Source: Cynocephalus volans
Lineage: Eukaryota > Chordata > Mammalia > Dermoptera > Cynocephalidae
Direction of reading: 5' to 3'
Length of the DNA: 64,000 nt
Assembly: GCF_027409185.1 (NCBI RefSeq)
Contig: NC_084475.1
Span: forward strand, 15,210,130 to 15,274,129
The notes beneath the pieces were generated by a model, which was not told where the DNA came from, did no database searches, and saw only the letters and a list, made by a program, of their open reading frames with translations. Shown here piece after piece: positions 24,222-36,270 of this stretch (its first letter is position 1; every line of letters begins with the position of its first letter). The translations under genes and the position numbers were made by a program.

Positions 24222-24510
24222 GTCTTAGATCTGCACTGTCCACTGTGGCAGCCACAAGCCCCCTGTGGCTACTGAGCACCTGGAATGTGGCTAATGAATT
24301 AAGAGGTGCTGTAAATATAAAAAACACACTGATTTTCAAGGCAATACAAAAAAAAAAGAAGAAGAACATAAAATCTCTCATTAGGAATTTTTACAGGATT
24401 ACATGTTGACATGATCTTATTTTTTATTTACTGGGTTAAATAAAATTTCAAGTATTATTCATATTATTAAATACAAATTATTTACATATCATTAAAATTA
24501 ACTTTATGTG
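24222..24510 (-). mobile_element. hAT-like non-autonomous DNA element
   Basis: The left end 'actgtccactgtggcagcca' and the text 'tgtggctactgagcacctgg' match, in reverse, the widespread mammalian DNA element that starts CAGTGCTGTCCAATAGAA. An AT-rich centre follows. A forward copy lies at 55355-55555. Confidence 0.55.
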
Positions 24511-24915
24511 TTTCTTTTTATTTTATTTTATTTATTTTTGGGATTAAGCAACAGGAATTTATTCCTCACAGTTCTGAAGGCTGCAAATCCAAGCCCGTAT
24601 ACCTTTTTCATGTGGTTCCTAAAAAGCCTAAAATAACTTACGTGCCAGCGTTTTATTTCTCTCGGATGGGCAGCTTCAGATCTGTCAGATCCATCCCGAA
24701 AGCCACAGTGCAGGGTCTCGACGGAGTCGCATGAGCTCACGACGTTGAGGGCTTTTCTCAGCTGTGGCCAGCAATAACTAGTGTATCCGATCATGCCGCA
24801 GGGTGCCGTCTACCTCCCCGGGACAGCTGGCGCTTCTTGCCTGTCCTCTATGTGCTTTACAAATGAACCCTCACTGAGTCCTCAGAAGTTCTGTGAGGTT
24901 CTAAAAGACTATTCC

Positions 24916-25106
24916 GGGCCAGCCTGTGGCTCACTCGGGAGAGTGTGGTGCTGATAACACCAAGGCCACAGGTTCGGATCCTATATAGGGATGGCCGGTT
25001 GGCTCACTGGCTGAGTGTGGTGCTGACAACACCACGCCAAGGCTTGAGATCCCCTTACCGGTCATCTTTTTTAAAAAAATAATAATAAAAATAAAATAAA
25101 ATAAAT
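24916..25106 (+). mobile_element. tRNA-Ile-derived SINE, dimeric, with 8-bp TSD
   Basis: Monomer 1 starts gggccagcctgtggctcact. Monomer 2 starts ggccggttggctcactggct, which is close to tRNA-Ile. The tail is an A-rich AATAAAATAAA run. GACTATTC at 24907-24914 is repeated at 25107-25114, directly after the tail, and is the target-site duplication. This is the clearest copy of the family in the window. Confidence 0.88.
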
Positions 25107-25534
25107 GACTATTCTCATTTTACAGAAAAGGTGACGGAGGCAATAGGTTAATGAACTTGCCTCAGTTAAAAGAGGGAGGGATGGAGAGAGAGAGATGAGA
25201 CAGACACAGAGACACACAGAGAGAGGAAGCTGCAGAGCTGGGACTTGGTCCTGGGCATTTGAGACCAGTTCAGCGCGCACCTGGGCAGAGGGACACTTCC
25301 CTCGCCGTGGGTGTTCCCAGGCACAGCTTTGCCGCTCTTCCTGCAGGCTTGGCGACAGCCCCTCTGAGCTCTCTGCAGGTGAGGCCCAGAGTTCCCAGGA
25401 AGAGCCTTCAGTGGGCTGAAGGGGCCACTGTTACCTTTCATCTGTTGATCTAAAATGGAAGCTGAGACTGGGTTGAGTCGATGACACACCTCAGTGTATC
25501 CTGACATGGGAGGACACTTGTGAGTGGTCTGTTG

Positions 25535-25705
25535 TGCTGTGGTTAAAAGCAAGAGCTCAGATGGGGCCTCAGTCTCCAGCTCTGTCACTCACTGGCTTCG
25601 TGATCTTCACGTCTCTGAGCCTCCGTGTCCCCATCTGTAAAATGGAACTGTGAATGGTGGCCACCTCCTGGGGTGTATGAGGATTCAATGAGGTCAAATG
25701 ATTAG
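25535..25705 (+). repeat. MIR SINE
   Basis: 'cctccgtgtccccatctgta' and 'aaaatggaactgtgaatggt' then 'ggattcaatgaggtcaaatg' give a long MIR in forward orientation. Confidence 0.85.
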
Positions 25706-26434
25706 AGCCCCAGCAGTAGAACCACATAATACGAGGGAGCACTCATTACCACAGGGTGGGGTGCTATGCGGGCTTTGGGGCCCCCCCCACAGGTGGCTCC
25801 TGCACCAGGTGATCCTGAGTGTCTGGTTCCCACCTGAACAGCAGGAGGGAGACGCAGCTGCGTTCTGGGCCCAGCATTGCCCGAGAGCTATCAGGGCCAA
25901 AGTGGGGCTCACTTCCTGGCTCTGGGTCCTGGGTGGGTCCTGCCGGCTGCTGTGCTGCAGGGCCCACAACCCCCACAACTCCCAGCACACCTGCATTCCT
26001 CTGCCTCCCCTGCCCTAAGCATCCCAGATGCCAGGCAGCCACTGCTGCCACCTTCTGCAAGCCAGCCACAAGCTACTAAGGAGAGCTTGTGTCTGAGCCT
26101 GGGGCTTGTTATGCCTATTCTCTGAAATGGGTTCCTCAGCCACGGAGACTCTGAGGACAGCCTTGCACTCATCCTGCACACCCACATCATGTCGTTACCT
26201 TTCCTGTCCCATGGCTGCTTCCTCTCTCAGGCTTGTGCAGAGGGGTACTGTGCAGAGGGGTACTGTGGCTTTTGCCTTGCCGTTAGGGCTGCCAGATAAA
26301 GTATAGAATGCAATATTTGGGACACACTTATCGTTGTTTATGTGAAATTTATACATAACGGGGCGACCTGTTTTGTTTTGCTAAACCTGCACCCCTCCTT
26401 GCAATCTTCTCTGGAAAGGGCTTGGGTTGCTGTT

Positions 26435-26590
26435 GTGGTGTCCTGTTAAGAGCATCTACTCTGGGTTTAAAATCTGGCTCTGCCAGCTCTATATCCCTAA
26501 TCTCTAGGCCTCAGTTTTCTCATCTGCAAAATGGAGATGGCAATCTCAGTCCCTGCTGGGTGTGATTGTTGTCAGGCTGAAATCAGAAGT
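26435..26590 (+). repeat. MIR SINE
   Basis: 'aaaatctggctctgccagct' and 'ctcagttttctcatctgcaa' are MIR core words, again on +. Confidence 0.8.
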
Positions 26591-26599
26591 GGTTAGAAG

Positions 26600-28280
26600 T
26601 GATGCTGGGGATCACGAGGGGGTGGCAGTGGACTGGGTCTGGCTCCCAGGAGGTCCCTCGTACCTCCTCCCAAAATGGGCACGTGTGGGGGCGTCAGTGC
26701 AAAGGTCATGTGTCCTGTGATACTGTGGCATTCAAAGCCCAGGATACGCTGGACCACAACAGGGAGTGCCCTGCTGGGCAGATGCAGAGGCAGACCTGCT
26801 TTCCAGTCCCTCAGCCCCTGGGCAAGGAGACCCAGAGCCTCTCAGAGGAGTGACAGGGGACTCTCAGAGTCCCCTTGGGCCTCTCTGAGCCACTCGACTA
26901 GAAGGGGATAAAGAGTTGTCATTCGGAGCAGCGGAAGTTACTCAACGGCCTGTCAGGCTGCACTCTGAGCATTCCGGGGACTGTTTTCTCCTCTTCATCA
27001 TGACTTTTGCAAGGTGCGTCACTGCATGATGAGGCTGTTTGTTCAATCCGAGTAAAGGGTCTCGTAAACCGGTTGATCACTCCCGACCTGCAGAGTCCCT
27101 GTTGCAGGTGTAAGCGCGCTCGGCGTCCGGCGTCCAGAGAAAGAGGGAAGTGCATCCGCCCCTTCAGCAGACATCGCCTCCCGAGTCCCTGCCAGTGCCT
27201 GGCCCTTTCACCTGCGAGCCACCAAACCCCTGCAAGCATTTGTAGCAGAGACACGAGTCACCCACCAGTAGCCACTCTCCCCTTCTTGGCAGCAAGAACA
27301 CCTTGTGTAGAGTCCCCCGGGCCCCCTGCTTTCTTTCTGTGTCCTGACCAAGAAACAAGAGTGCCGTGACCCCTCTGTGCCCAACCAGCTGCGTGTGTTC
27401 CCCAGCAGGCTTGAACCCAGGCAGGACCTTGAACCCAGGCACTGATGACATTATCTAGGTTGTTGATCAAAACCCTGAGAGATCAACCATGTTGCTGAAC
27501 ACATAGAAACTAGCCCAGCCCTGAACCAAATTTTCTTTTTCTTTTCATACTTCTCAAATAGTTTTATATTTTAGCTACAAAGGTCAGTTACCAGAGCACG
27601 CTTGTTCTTACAAGTAGGATTTTTATGCCCACTCAACCAGAGCCTCTCATGCCTTTCTGGGCCTATCATTTGCAGGTGGGAGCAGAAACTGTGACCGGGT
27701 TCTTCATATCAAGTATTTACATGCACTGCCCACCTTCGCGTGCTGTCCAATTTCTCCAAGATAAAAGGAGTGGCTCGCAGTAGGCCACGCAGGTAAGGAA
27801 ACTCCGGGGGAGGGGGTCACGTCCTTGCACATTTTCCATTTCGTCTCCTCCGGTCTAGCTTGGGCGCAAGGTCCTTGATTTGGGACATCGTGGCTCTGCC
27901 TCCCTGGCTTCCAGCCGTGGCACTCCCACCAGTGAGAGCTATTTCTCCTGAGCCCAATTTCTTAAACCCTCATATGAACTATGTACCCCACCCCTTCATT
28001 ATGGGCATCGTGGTTAGAACATCTCTTTTCTCAGAGTCCATCAGGATGCCGCCGAAGCCCTCTGGATGTAAGTTCCCCTCATAAATGCTTTGGGCTGATC
28101 ACCCTGGTGTTTGCTGATTCTTTCTTTGGAATCCCAACTGGCCCCTTCTTGAGAAGATTTGAGGCTTTTGGGAACTCCCCTGCCACCATTTTGGAGGTGA
28201 CTCCAGCCAGAGTTTGGCTGGACAGAATACCCAGTTAAAAGGTACCTTTCCAAACTCCCTTGTAGCTAGGTGTGACAAAC
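26600..28280. other. Intergenic, no recognised feature
   Basis: A few frames reach 100-120 codons but lack a credible start, splice sites or motif. A 16-bp direct duplication (gtgcagaggggtact) lies just before, at 26237. Confidence 0.4.
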
Positions 28281-28284
28281 CAAG

Positions 28285-28455
28285 CTGTAGGCAGGGCTGG
28301 TTCCTTCTGTAGGCTCCAGGTGAGAATCTGTTTCCCTGCCTTTTCCAGCTTCCAGAGGCTGCCCGCTCTCCTTGGCTCGTGGCCCCTTCTTCCACCTTCA
28401 AATCCAGCAGCTCAGTATCTTCACATTTCTCTCTCTGCGTCCATCCTGACATCTC
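28285..28455 (-). mobile_element. MLT1-type LTR fragment
   Basis: On + it reads 'tgtaggctccaggtgagaat', 'gccttttccagcttccagag' and 'ccttcttccaccttcaaatc'. This is the reverse of the middle of the element at 10655-11140. Confidence 0.6.
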
Positions 28456-30545
28456 CAGTCTATCTCTAACCCTCCTGCTTCCCCTCTTCTAAGGACACCA
28501 GACCCACCTGGATGAGATATAGGGCTCTACGGCCTGCAACACTTCCCCCTCTGGGATTCCTCCTGGGGTACCACCCTGTCTCTAGCCTTAATGTGGGGAA
28601 GGGGTAAAGGTTCTTGCTGCAAACCACGTCTTCCCCATAAGGCTGAGGATGCTGACGTCTTGCCTCTAGAGAGAACAGTCCCACTCAACAGGAAACCAGA
28701 TGTGCTCATCAGAAGATGCATAACAAATAGCCCCAGGTGTCACAGTATATGTCAGGTAAGTATGACAGAGAATTGGCACTAAAGAGCATCCAAGAGGAAA
28801 CCTTCGCCTGGGACCAGAGTTGGCCTCAAAGGACAGGTGGCTCTGCTGAAGGGAGAGTGCAGGGACTGTCTGGAGGCTGAGCTGACCAGGATGGCCAGAG
28901 CAGGGGTCTGTGTGGGGACAAAGGTAATAAAACCGAAGGTCAGATTGACAGGGCAGGTGGAGCTGGGCCCACAGGGCCTCGAGTGCCAAGTCAACTTTCA
29001 AGTAACATGCATGGGACAACAGGCACATTGCATGTGTTTTCCTGAGCCTGAAGAGGTGCAGAGAACGCACACACGGCTGTTGGTTATCTGGCCTGGGCTG
29101 GCCTGGGAACTGGGACTGTGGACTCTTTCTTCACATGCCTCTCCATGGTTTAACTTGTCAGATGAATGTGTGGCTTGTTGGGTTTTGTTTTTCTCTAATG
29201 AAGTAGAAACAGGAGGAGGAGGGAAAACAATTGGGCTTTAACCTCAGGAGAAGACCTGCCAGGTGCGGGTCTGGTTTTATTCTGACGCCAGCTCTCTGTG
29301 GCCAGCTGTGCCACCGAGAGCCACCACCACCAGGGGGCACAGGCAGACACCTTTGGTTTTCACCTGCCAGGACACCTTTCCAGCTTCTTTTCTTTTTCTC
29401 TTTTTTGGGCAGCTTCTTTAGGCAGCATCACCCCTGCTTCCTTTGGGTACTGTCCCTCTCCCACCCCAACTGGTTCTGATGGGAACGGCAAAAAACCGAA
29501 CAGCAGCCAGTGTAGCAGACGTCCGTCTCCTGGGCTCTCCAGCTCAGGAAGGCCCCATCCCCTTCATGAAATTCACTGATTGGTGACCGTGGCCAAAGGG
29601 ACATCCAAGCCTGGAGGCTCCTCTCCAGAAGGATCTTCAACTTCTGCTCCAACCACGTGAGCCCAATGCCTGCCCACAGCCACTTACGTTGTTTTCAAAC
29701 CTTTTTATGCCTGTTGAATTTGTTATACAATTACATAATTTAATTAGGTATTATGTAAACTGGTAAAATAGAGTAAAACAGAACAGAATTGTTGCCCCTA
29801 CCCTAAAACAAAAACTTACGGTGAGGACTCGCCAGTTTGCTCAGTTGGTTAGAGGTGGTGTGTGAAACAAACTTGGGAAGTAAAACCAGCCATGACCATG
29901 TTCAGGGTAATTCTATTAATATCCTTTTACGGAAAGGTTCGAAGAGGCAAAGTTAAACAGAACACTTCTTAATGATACATAAGAGATGGTGAGGACAAAA
30001 AGAATAACTATAAAATTTTGGAGTAGTGGTCACATCTGGGGAGAGGAGGAAATTGAGGTCAGAATGGACACACTGCGAGCCTAACATGTGCACAGTCTAT
30101 TCATTAGTGTGTGTCCAGTCTGCAGAGTTTATGTGACATTAATGTTTAAACTTAGAACATTCTATGTAATTTTTTCTAAGCATGATACACCTCACTAAAC
30201 AATTTTAAAGAACTATTTACAAGTGAAAAGATGTACAATTTAAAAATATTTGTTTTAGCATATGATATGACTACCTCCCCAGCTTTGCTATCAGTCTTAG
30301 TGTGGAAGGAGTTCTCAAGCCTTTTGTACCGGGTCCATTTAAATTTATCTCTATATTCATTTGCGCAGGTTTGGTAGCAAAAGATTGAGAACCAGCCAAT
30401 GTCTGTTTAGAGATAAGCGGTTCTATTAACATACATTATTAACTTTTATAAAAATCAAGGAAGTCACGTATTGGTAATGAAGAGGACTTCAGGACTGATG
30501 TCTAATTGAACAAAAAAGCAAAGCATGTATCGCTGTGTAAACCAG
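28456..30545. other. Intergenic, mostly unassigned
   Basis: No gene is supported. A 5' piece of a tRNA-Ile SINE is at 29829-29864 (gccagtttgctcagttggtt). The rest is A/T-rich without recognisable hallmark. Confidence 0.4.
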
Positions 30546-30548
30546 AGG

Positions 30549-30752
30549 ACATAATACAGTTGTGGAAACAATAATTGCATGAATTGGAATTTCAGAGAGG
30601 GTGACTTCTAGGGCAGGGTTTTTGCTAATTCTCAGCAGGGACCGATGATCACATTCAGCCCATGTGGGGGACAGAGACACCGGGGAAGTATTGTTTGCTC
30701 ACTCAGGGCTGGCGCTGGCAAAAGTGATCACATGACTTGAGAAGCACCAACA
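30549..30752 (+). repeat. Unclassified dispersed repeat, copy 1
   Basis: About 200 bp from 'gttgtggaaacaataattgc' to 'cacatgacttgagaagcacc' is clearly similar to 51499-51704, in the same orientation. I cannot name the family. Confidence 0.65.
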
Positions 30753-31339
30753 TGGTCGGTGTTTTCCACAGGACATTCTCTGTGTTTTGAGGATGACCGT
30801 GGAAGATTGAAGAGCCAGGCCAGGGGTTCCTAAAAGTCAGAATAAAATCTGCCTGAATCTCAAAGTGCTTGGGAGATAATGTTTCTCCAGAATGACAGGG
30901 CCTGCTGATTGGTCCTCAAGATTTTTGCCACATTTGCAAGCTGCAGGGCATGGGTGCTAAAGCAGCAAGCTGAGACCTCCAAAGGTCACAAGTGGATTTG
31001 TCACAGTCTTTCATGGTTGACCAGTGACCTACTAGGATTTCCATCCAAATCCCTGAAGGGCCTTCCCTGAGGAAGAGAGAAGAAGCAGAGATGGATGAAC
31101 CTCATTACAACTGCGTATGGGTAATTGGACTCAGAGAGGGACAGACACGGGAGAGAGAAGGAGGCAGAAGCCATCACTGAAGGTGTAATGGCCAGAGATT
31201 TTCCAAAATGGGTATAACACATCAATCCACAGATTAAAGAACCCCAATAAATTGGCAAACCCTGACTGGGAATAAAAAAGAAAAGAGGAGAAAATCATAC
31301 TAAAGTCCATCATAGTTAAATGCTAAAATGAAGCAGATA

Positions 31340-31795
31340 AAGTCAAATTTCTTTTCTAAAGCAAACTCACACCCTTGTATGTCAGTATTAAACAATAAAT
31401 ATCAAAATATTCTGAAAGTACTTATTCATCATAAGAAGGTAAGAAGATAACGACTAACCTAAGATTCACAGGAGAATGGATGTACTAAACAAAAAAATGA
31501 AATCAAATTATCAGGAGAGGGGATAATGACAGAATTGACAGACTAATAAATCTGAAAGCTGTTTATTTGAATAATAAAAACCCAACAAAAACCATGTATT
31601 CACTTTCAATGTTTAATGAAATAAATTTGACTCAAATAAAAACACACAAATGTGGGAGTGGAAAATAACATAAATGGAAATTCTGAAGAAACCACAAAAA
31701 TCAGGATAATTATTAAAATAAACATCTCATAAATGTATGCATGATACTTTAATGAAAAAGAAAATTTTCTGGCCAAGTATAAATAATAAAACATT
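31340..31795. mobile_element. A-rich L1-like fragment
   Basis: Very A-rich text with 'gacagactaataaatctgaa' resembles decayed L1 ORF2. It stops abruptly where the GC-rich satellite begins. Confidence 0.4.
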
Positions 31796-32022
31796 GCTGA
31801 GGACCCCCTTCCCAGCCTGGCCTACCACTAGGGGCCCCCTTCGAATGGCCTGCCCCAGGGCCCCCTTGGCCTGCCCTCCCACTAATAGCACCCCTGGCCT
31901 TTCCTGACCTGCCACTAAGGGTTGCCCTGACCAGGCCTACTGCTAAGGCCCCCCACTGCCACTAACAGCAGGCCTGGCCAGGCATACACGAGACCTACTG
32001 GCCTTGCCTGCCTCATGGCCCC
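31796..32022 (+). repeat. GC-rich satellite, left edge (older copy)
   Basis: Tandem degenerate words 'ggcctgccactaagggttgc' and variants mark this satellite. It aligns with 37436-37650 and 42000-42200 but is visibly more diverged from them than those two are from each other. Confidence 0.75.
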
Positions 32023-33868
32023 TATTTTAGTCTGTTTTGTCTTGCTACAACAGAATACTTAGAACTGGGTAATTTACTAAGAAAAATGAAATTTATTGCT
32101 TACAGTTTCTGGGGCTAGGAAGTACAAAGTCCATCTGGTGGTGGCAACAGTGACCCAGGGGTCTCACATTGCAAGATGATGGAAACACAGAGAGCAGAGA
32201 GAGAGAGAGACTCACATGTGCTCTTCTTTCAAAGCTCTCAGAACCACACCCCTGACCACCATTTTCAATTCATTCACTACAGCATGGTCTGCCCCTGGTC
32301 CCCCATAACTTGTGTCCTTTTCACATGCAAATACATTCATTTCACCCCCACAGTCTTAACTTGTTTCTACTCAAGAGTCCAAAGTTTAAAGTCCCATCTG
32401 TGAATTCAATACAAGTTACTACTTCCAAGATATAGTGGTGGGACAAACATAAGGTACATATTCCCATTCCAAAAGATAGAAATAGGCCAAAAGACAGGGG
32501 TAGCAGGTCCTAAGCAAGTCCAAAATCCCAAGGGCAAGCATTAAATCTCAAAGATGGTGAATAATGCACCTTGAGTCCGTGTTCCATGTCCTCTGCATGC
32601 TAGTGTGGGGTTGGGTCCCCAAGTCCTTGGGCAGCTCTGCTCCTATGGCTTTCCTGCTTGCAGGCCACACTTCAGGAATCCCAGGCTGTCGTTCCACTCT
32701 GTAGCTCCACAGGTCTGGGGTCTCCATGGTGGTCCTGCTCTCATGGCTCCACTAGACATGGTGCTGAGGGGGTCTCTGCTGCAACTCCAACCCCATGTTT
32801 CCACTTGGCATTGCTCTAGTGAAGTCTGTCTGCGGTGACTCTGCCCCTGTGACAGATCTCTTCCTGAGCCCCCAGACTTTTCCATACATTCTTTGAAATC
32901 TGGGTGGAGGCTCCCAAGCCTTCCGAGCTCTGGCATTCTGTGAGACTGAAGACCTAACACCACGTGGACACCACCATGGCTTCGGGCTTGTATTTTTCAA
33001 AGCTGCAGGTCCAGCCACACCTGGGCCCAATTTAGCCACAGCTGGAGCAGCCAAAGCAGCCGGGGTGCTGGTGCTAGAAGCAGTTTCCCAAGGTGGCCCT
33101 GAGCAGTGAGACCATGGAGGGCTCCTGAAGCCACTTCCCCAAGACCGTTTTGTCTACCAAGATCTTTGGGCCTGAAATTGAATAGTTGGCCCCAGAGGCT
33201 TCTGCAATGCCTTCAGGGCCTTTTTGTCCTTCTCTTGATAATCCCGTTCCTTTGTGTTAATCTTCTTAATATCACTGAATTTTCCTTCTGAAAATTCTCT
33301 CTTCTTCTCTGCAACATGACCAGGCTTCAAAATTTCCAAATCTTTACGCTCTGCTTCCCTTTCCAATTCTAGCTTTCTGTCATGCCTTTGCTGCCAGAAC
33401 TCAGAGTAGGCTGTTACAAGTAGCCATGCAGCTTCCTTAATGCTTTGCTGCTTGGACATTTCTTCCACTAAATACGCTGGTTCACAACTCTTAAGTTCCA
33501 ACTTCCACAAAGTCCTAGGGCATGGACACAATGCAGCCACGTTCTTTGCCAGATCACAGCAAGGGTGATCTTGGCCCCAGTTTCCAATAAACTCCTTATT
33601 TCTATCTGAGACCTCCTTTGAATGGTCTTTACAATCCGTATGTCCATGAGCACTCTGCCCACCAACATTTAATAGGTCTCTAAGACATGCCGAACTTTCC
33701 CTCATCATTTGGTCTTCTTCTGAGTCCTCCAAACTCTTCCAAACGGTCTGCAACACCCAGCTCCAAAGCCATTTCCACATTTTCAAGTGTCTGTTATAAG
33801 CAGTACCTCGCTCCTGGTACGATTTTCTGTTTTAGTCCATTTTGTTTGGCTACAACAGAATACTTGGC
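32023..33868 (-). mobile_element. MaLR (MST/THE1-type) provirus, 5' LTR truncated
   Basis: On the minus strand, the remnant of a 5' LTR (33829-33865, ending in the sequence typical of MaLR LTR 3' ends) is followed by an internal region. A 3' LTR lies at 32023 to about 32400, ending ACAAAACAGACTAAAAT. Only about 37 bp of the 5' LTR survive. Both flanks are GC-rich satellite. MaLRs are non-autonomous relatives of ERV-L that moved with help in trans. Confidence 0.75.
33154..33786 (-). pseudogene. MaLR internal gag-like open frame
   Basis: A 210-codon frame on the minus strand starts a short way inside the 5' LTR remnant, where the MaLR internal gag-like region is expected. The product is Lys/Glu-rich with a charged, coiled-coil-like C-terminal half. 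It resembles the degenerate gag-like region of THE1/MST internal sequences. No protease, polymerase or envelope frame follows, as is normal for MaLR. I infer no current function. The open length could be chance or recent homogenisation. Confidence 0.6.
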
Positions 33869-35160
33869 AGCAAGGGCCTCCATGGCCAAGTCTACTATTC
33901 AGGGCCCCATTGCCACTAATGGCTCCCCTTCTGCTAAGCACCTGCCAGGCCTGCTTCAAGTGTTTTTTGGCCTGGACTGGCACTAAAGGGTCACCTGGCT
34001 GACCTGCACCTGGGGCCTTCCTGGTCTTGCCTGGTACTAACAGCCCCACTGGCCTTGCCTGCCCCTATGGACCCCCTAGAGTGGCCTGAATTGCTCCTAG
34101 GTCACCCTTGGCCTAGACTGGCCTGCCACTAGGGCTCCCCTGGCCAGGTAGTCCTACCCCAGCTCCCCCATAACGTGGCCTGGACCCAGGACCCTGCTGG
34201 TCCGGCCCAGCCTGGCTCAAAGCCAAGGACCGCCTGACCTGTCCTGAGCTGTCCCAAGGGCCCTGCTGGCCTGTCCTGGTATGGCACTATGGGCCACCTC
34301 TGTCCTGGCCTCATCTGCCACTATGGGCTCCCCTGCCTGGGCTTCCCTTCCACTAAGGGCACCCACGGCCTGGCCTGCCATTAAGGGCTGCCCTAGGCAG
34401 ACATGCTGCCAAGGGCCTCCTACCATTAAGGGCCAGCCTGGCTTTTCCTGCCCGAGAACCCACTAATTGTCCTGCCATAGGGCCTCCCATTACTAGTCTG
34501 CCCCTAGTGGGCCACTGTAATAGGGCCACCGTGCCGCTAAGTGCCTGCCCTTGAGTGGCCTGTTCCTGGGCTCCCTTGGCCCCTCTTGGTGGTAAGAGCC
34601 TCCCGGCCTTCCTCTAACAGATCACGTGGCCTGGCTTGCCCTGACACTAAGGGCCTTCTTCGAATGGCCTGGCCCACAGCTCCCTTGGCCTGCTTAGTGC
34701 TATGGTCCCCCTGGCCTGGCCTGCCTGTGAGAGAATCCCTGGGCTGGCCTGGCCTGCCCTGGGGGTCTCTTAGAAGCAGGCCAGGTCAGGCCAGGGCAGC
34801 CCTGAGGTGAGCCCAGCCAGTGGGTCTCTTCTGTAGACCTGGTCAGGCCCACCCATAATGGATGGGGCCTTTAGCAGGGGGCCTGCCAGGGACCGTTAGT
34901 GGCAGGCCAGGAAAGTCCAGGGGCACCGTTAGTGGTAGGGCAGGACAGGCAGGCCAGGGCGTCTCTTAGAGGCAGGCCAGTCTGGGGGGCACCGTTAGTG
35001 GTAGGGCAGGACAGGCAGGCCAGGGAGTCTCTTAGAGGCAGGCCAGTCTGGGGTGCCCTGGGGGGGGGTCTTTCTTTCTTTCTTGGGGGCCCAAGGGGAG
35101 TCCAGACCAGGGTCTCCTGCCTGTTAATGACAGGGCAGGCCAGGAGGGACATAGGTGAGC
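33869..35160 (+). repeat. GC-rich satellite block of unit 1
   Basis: Degenerate tandem units of roughly 30-40 bp have the core 'ggcctgccactaagggc' and spacers rich in cctggcc. From about 34760 the orientation flips: the complement core 'accgttagtggtagggcagg' appears. Two direct copies of a 67-bp block lie at 34920-34986 and 34990-35056, but unit 2 has only one. No coding signal. Confidence 0.85.
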
Positions 35161-36153
35161 TAGAAGAAAGAAGGAAATAAGAGAGAGAGAGAGCCCCCAG
35201 AAAGAAAGAAGGAGATAAGGAAGGAAGGAAGGAAGGAAGGAAGGAAGGAAGGAAGGAAGGAAGGAAGGAAGGAAGGAAGGAAGGAAGGAAGGAAGGAAGG
35301 AAGGAAGGAAAAAAAGACAGGAACAGAAAGAAGGGAGGGAAGGCAGGAAGTCAGGAAGGGAGGGAAGGCAGGGAAGGCAGGAAGGCAGGAAGACAAGGAA
35401 GGCAGGGAAGGCAGGGAAGGCAGGAAGGCAGGAAGGCAGGGAAGGCAAAAAGGCAGGAAGGCAGGGAAGGCAGGGAAGGCAGGGAAGGCAGGAAGGGCAG
35501 GAAGGCAGGGAAGGCAGGAAGGCAGAGAAGGCAGGAAGGCAGGAAGGCAGGAAGGCAGGGAAGGCAGGAAGGCAGGAAGGCACGGAAGGCAGGGAAGGCA
35601 GGAAGGCAGGAAGGCAGGGAGGGCAGGGAGGGCAGGAAGGCAGGGAAGGCAGGGAAGGCAGGAAGGCAGGGAAGGCAGGGAAGGCAGGAAGGCAGGAAGG
35701 CAGGGAAGGCAGGAAGGGAGGAAGGCACGGAAGGCAGGAAGGCAGGAAGGCAGGAAGGCAGGGAGGGCAGGGAGGGCAGGAAGGCAGGGAAGGCAGGGAA
35801 GGCAGGAAGGCAGGGAAGGCAGGGAAGGCAGGAAAGCAGGAAGGCAGGAAGGCAGGGAAGGCAGGGAAGGCAGGAAGGCCGGGAAGGCAGGGAAGGCAGG
35901 AAGGGAGGAAGGCAGGGAAGGCAGGGAAGGCAGGAAGGGAGGAAGGCGGGAAGGGAGGAAGGCAAGGAAGGCGGGAAGGGAGGAAGGCAGGGAAGGCAGG
36001 AAGGCAGGGAAGGCAGGAAGGCAGGGAAGGCAGGAAAGCAGGAAGGCAGGAAGGCAGGAAGGCAGGGAAGGCAGGAAGGCAGGGAAGGGAGGGAAAGGAG
36101 GAAAGGAAGGCAAGAAGGAGAGAAGGCAGGAAGGCAGGAAAGGCAGGAAGAAA
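35161..36153. repeat. Purine array (GGAAGGCAGG)n, unit 1
   Basis: It starts with about 85 bp of pure GGAA and then alternates ggaaggcagg and gaaggcagga for nearly 900 bp. The long Leu/Pro/Ser frames on the minus strand are by-products of the repeat. Confidence 0.95.
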
Positions 36154-36270
36154 AGAGCCCACCTATGGCCCCCCCTGGCCCGAATGACCTGCCTCTAAGT
36201 AACCCCCTGTTCTGGCCTCACCTGGACTTCCAGTAAGGGCTCCCCTGGCCTGGAGACCATACGGACCCCA

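Noticed and set aside
24916..25106. True tRNA-Ile gene
   Set aside because: It has two tandem tRNA-like parts, an A-rich tail and a TSD, and arms do not pair well. It is a SINE.
34281..34810. Repeated 60-90 codon frames in both satellite units
   Set aside because: They recur because the satellite recurs. Sequence is degenerate, with stops in neighbouring units and no conserved protein pattern.
35032..36162. 376-residue Pro/Leu/Ser/Phe-rich minus-strand frame (and sister frames of 317 and 204 residues)
   Set aside because: It is the translation of the GGAAGGCAGG purine array. All three minus-strand frames are open for the same reason, and unit 2 shows the same at another length.
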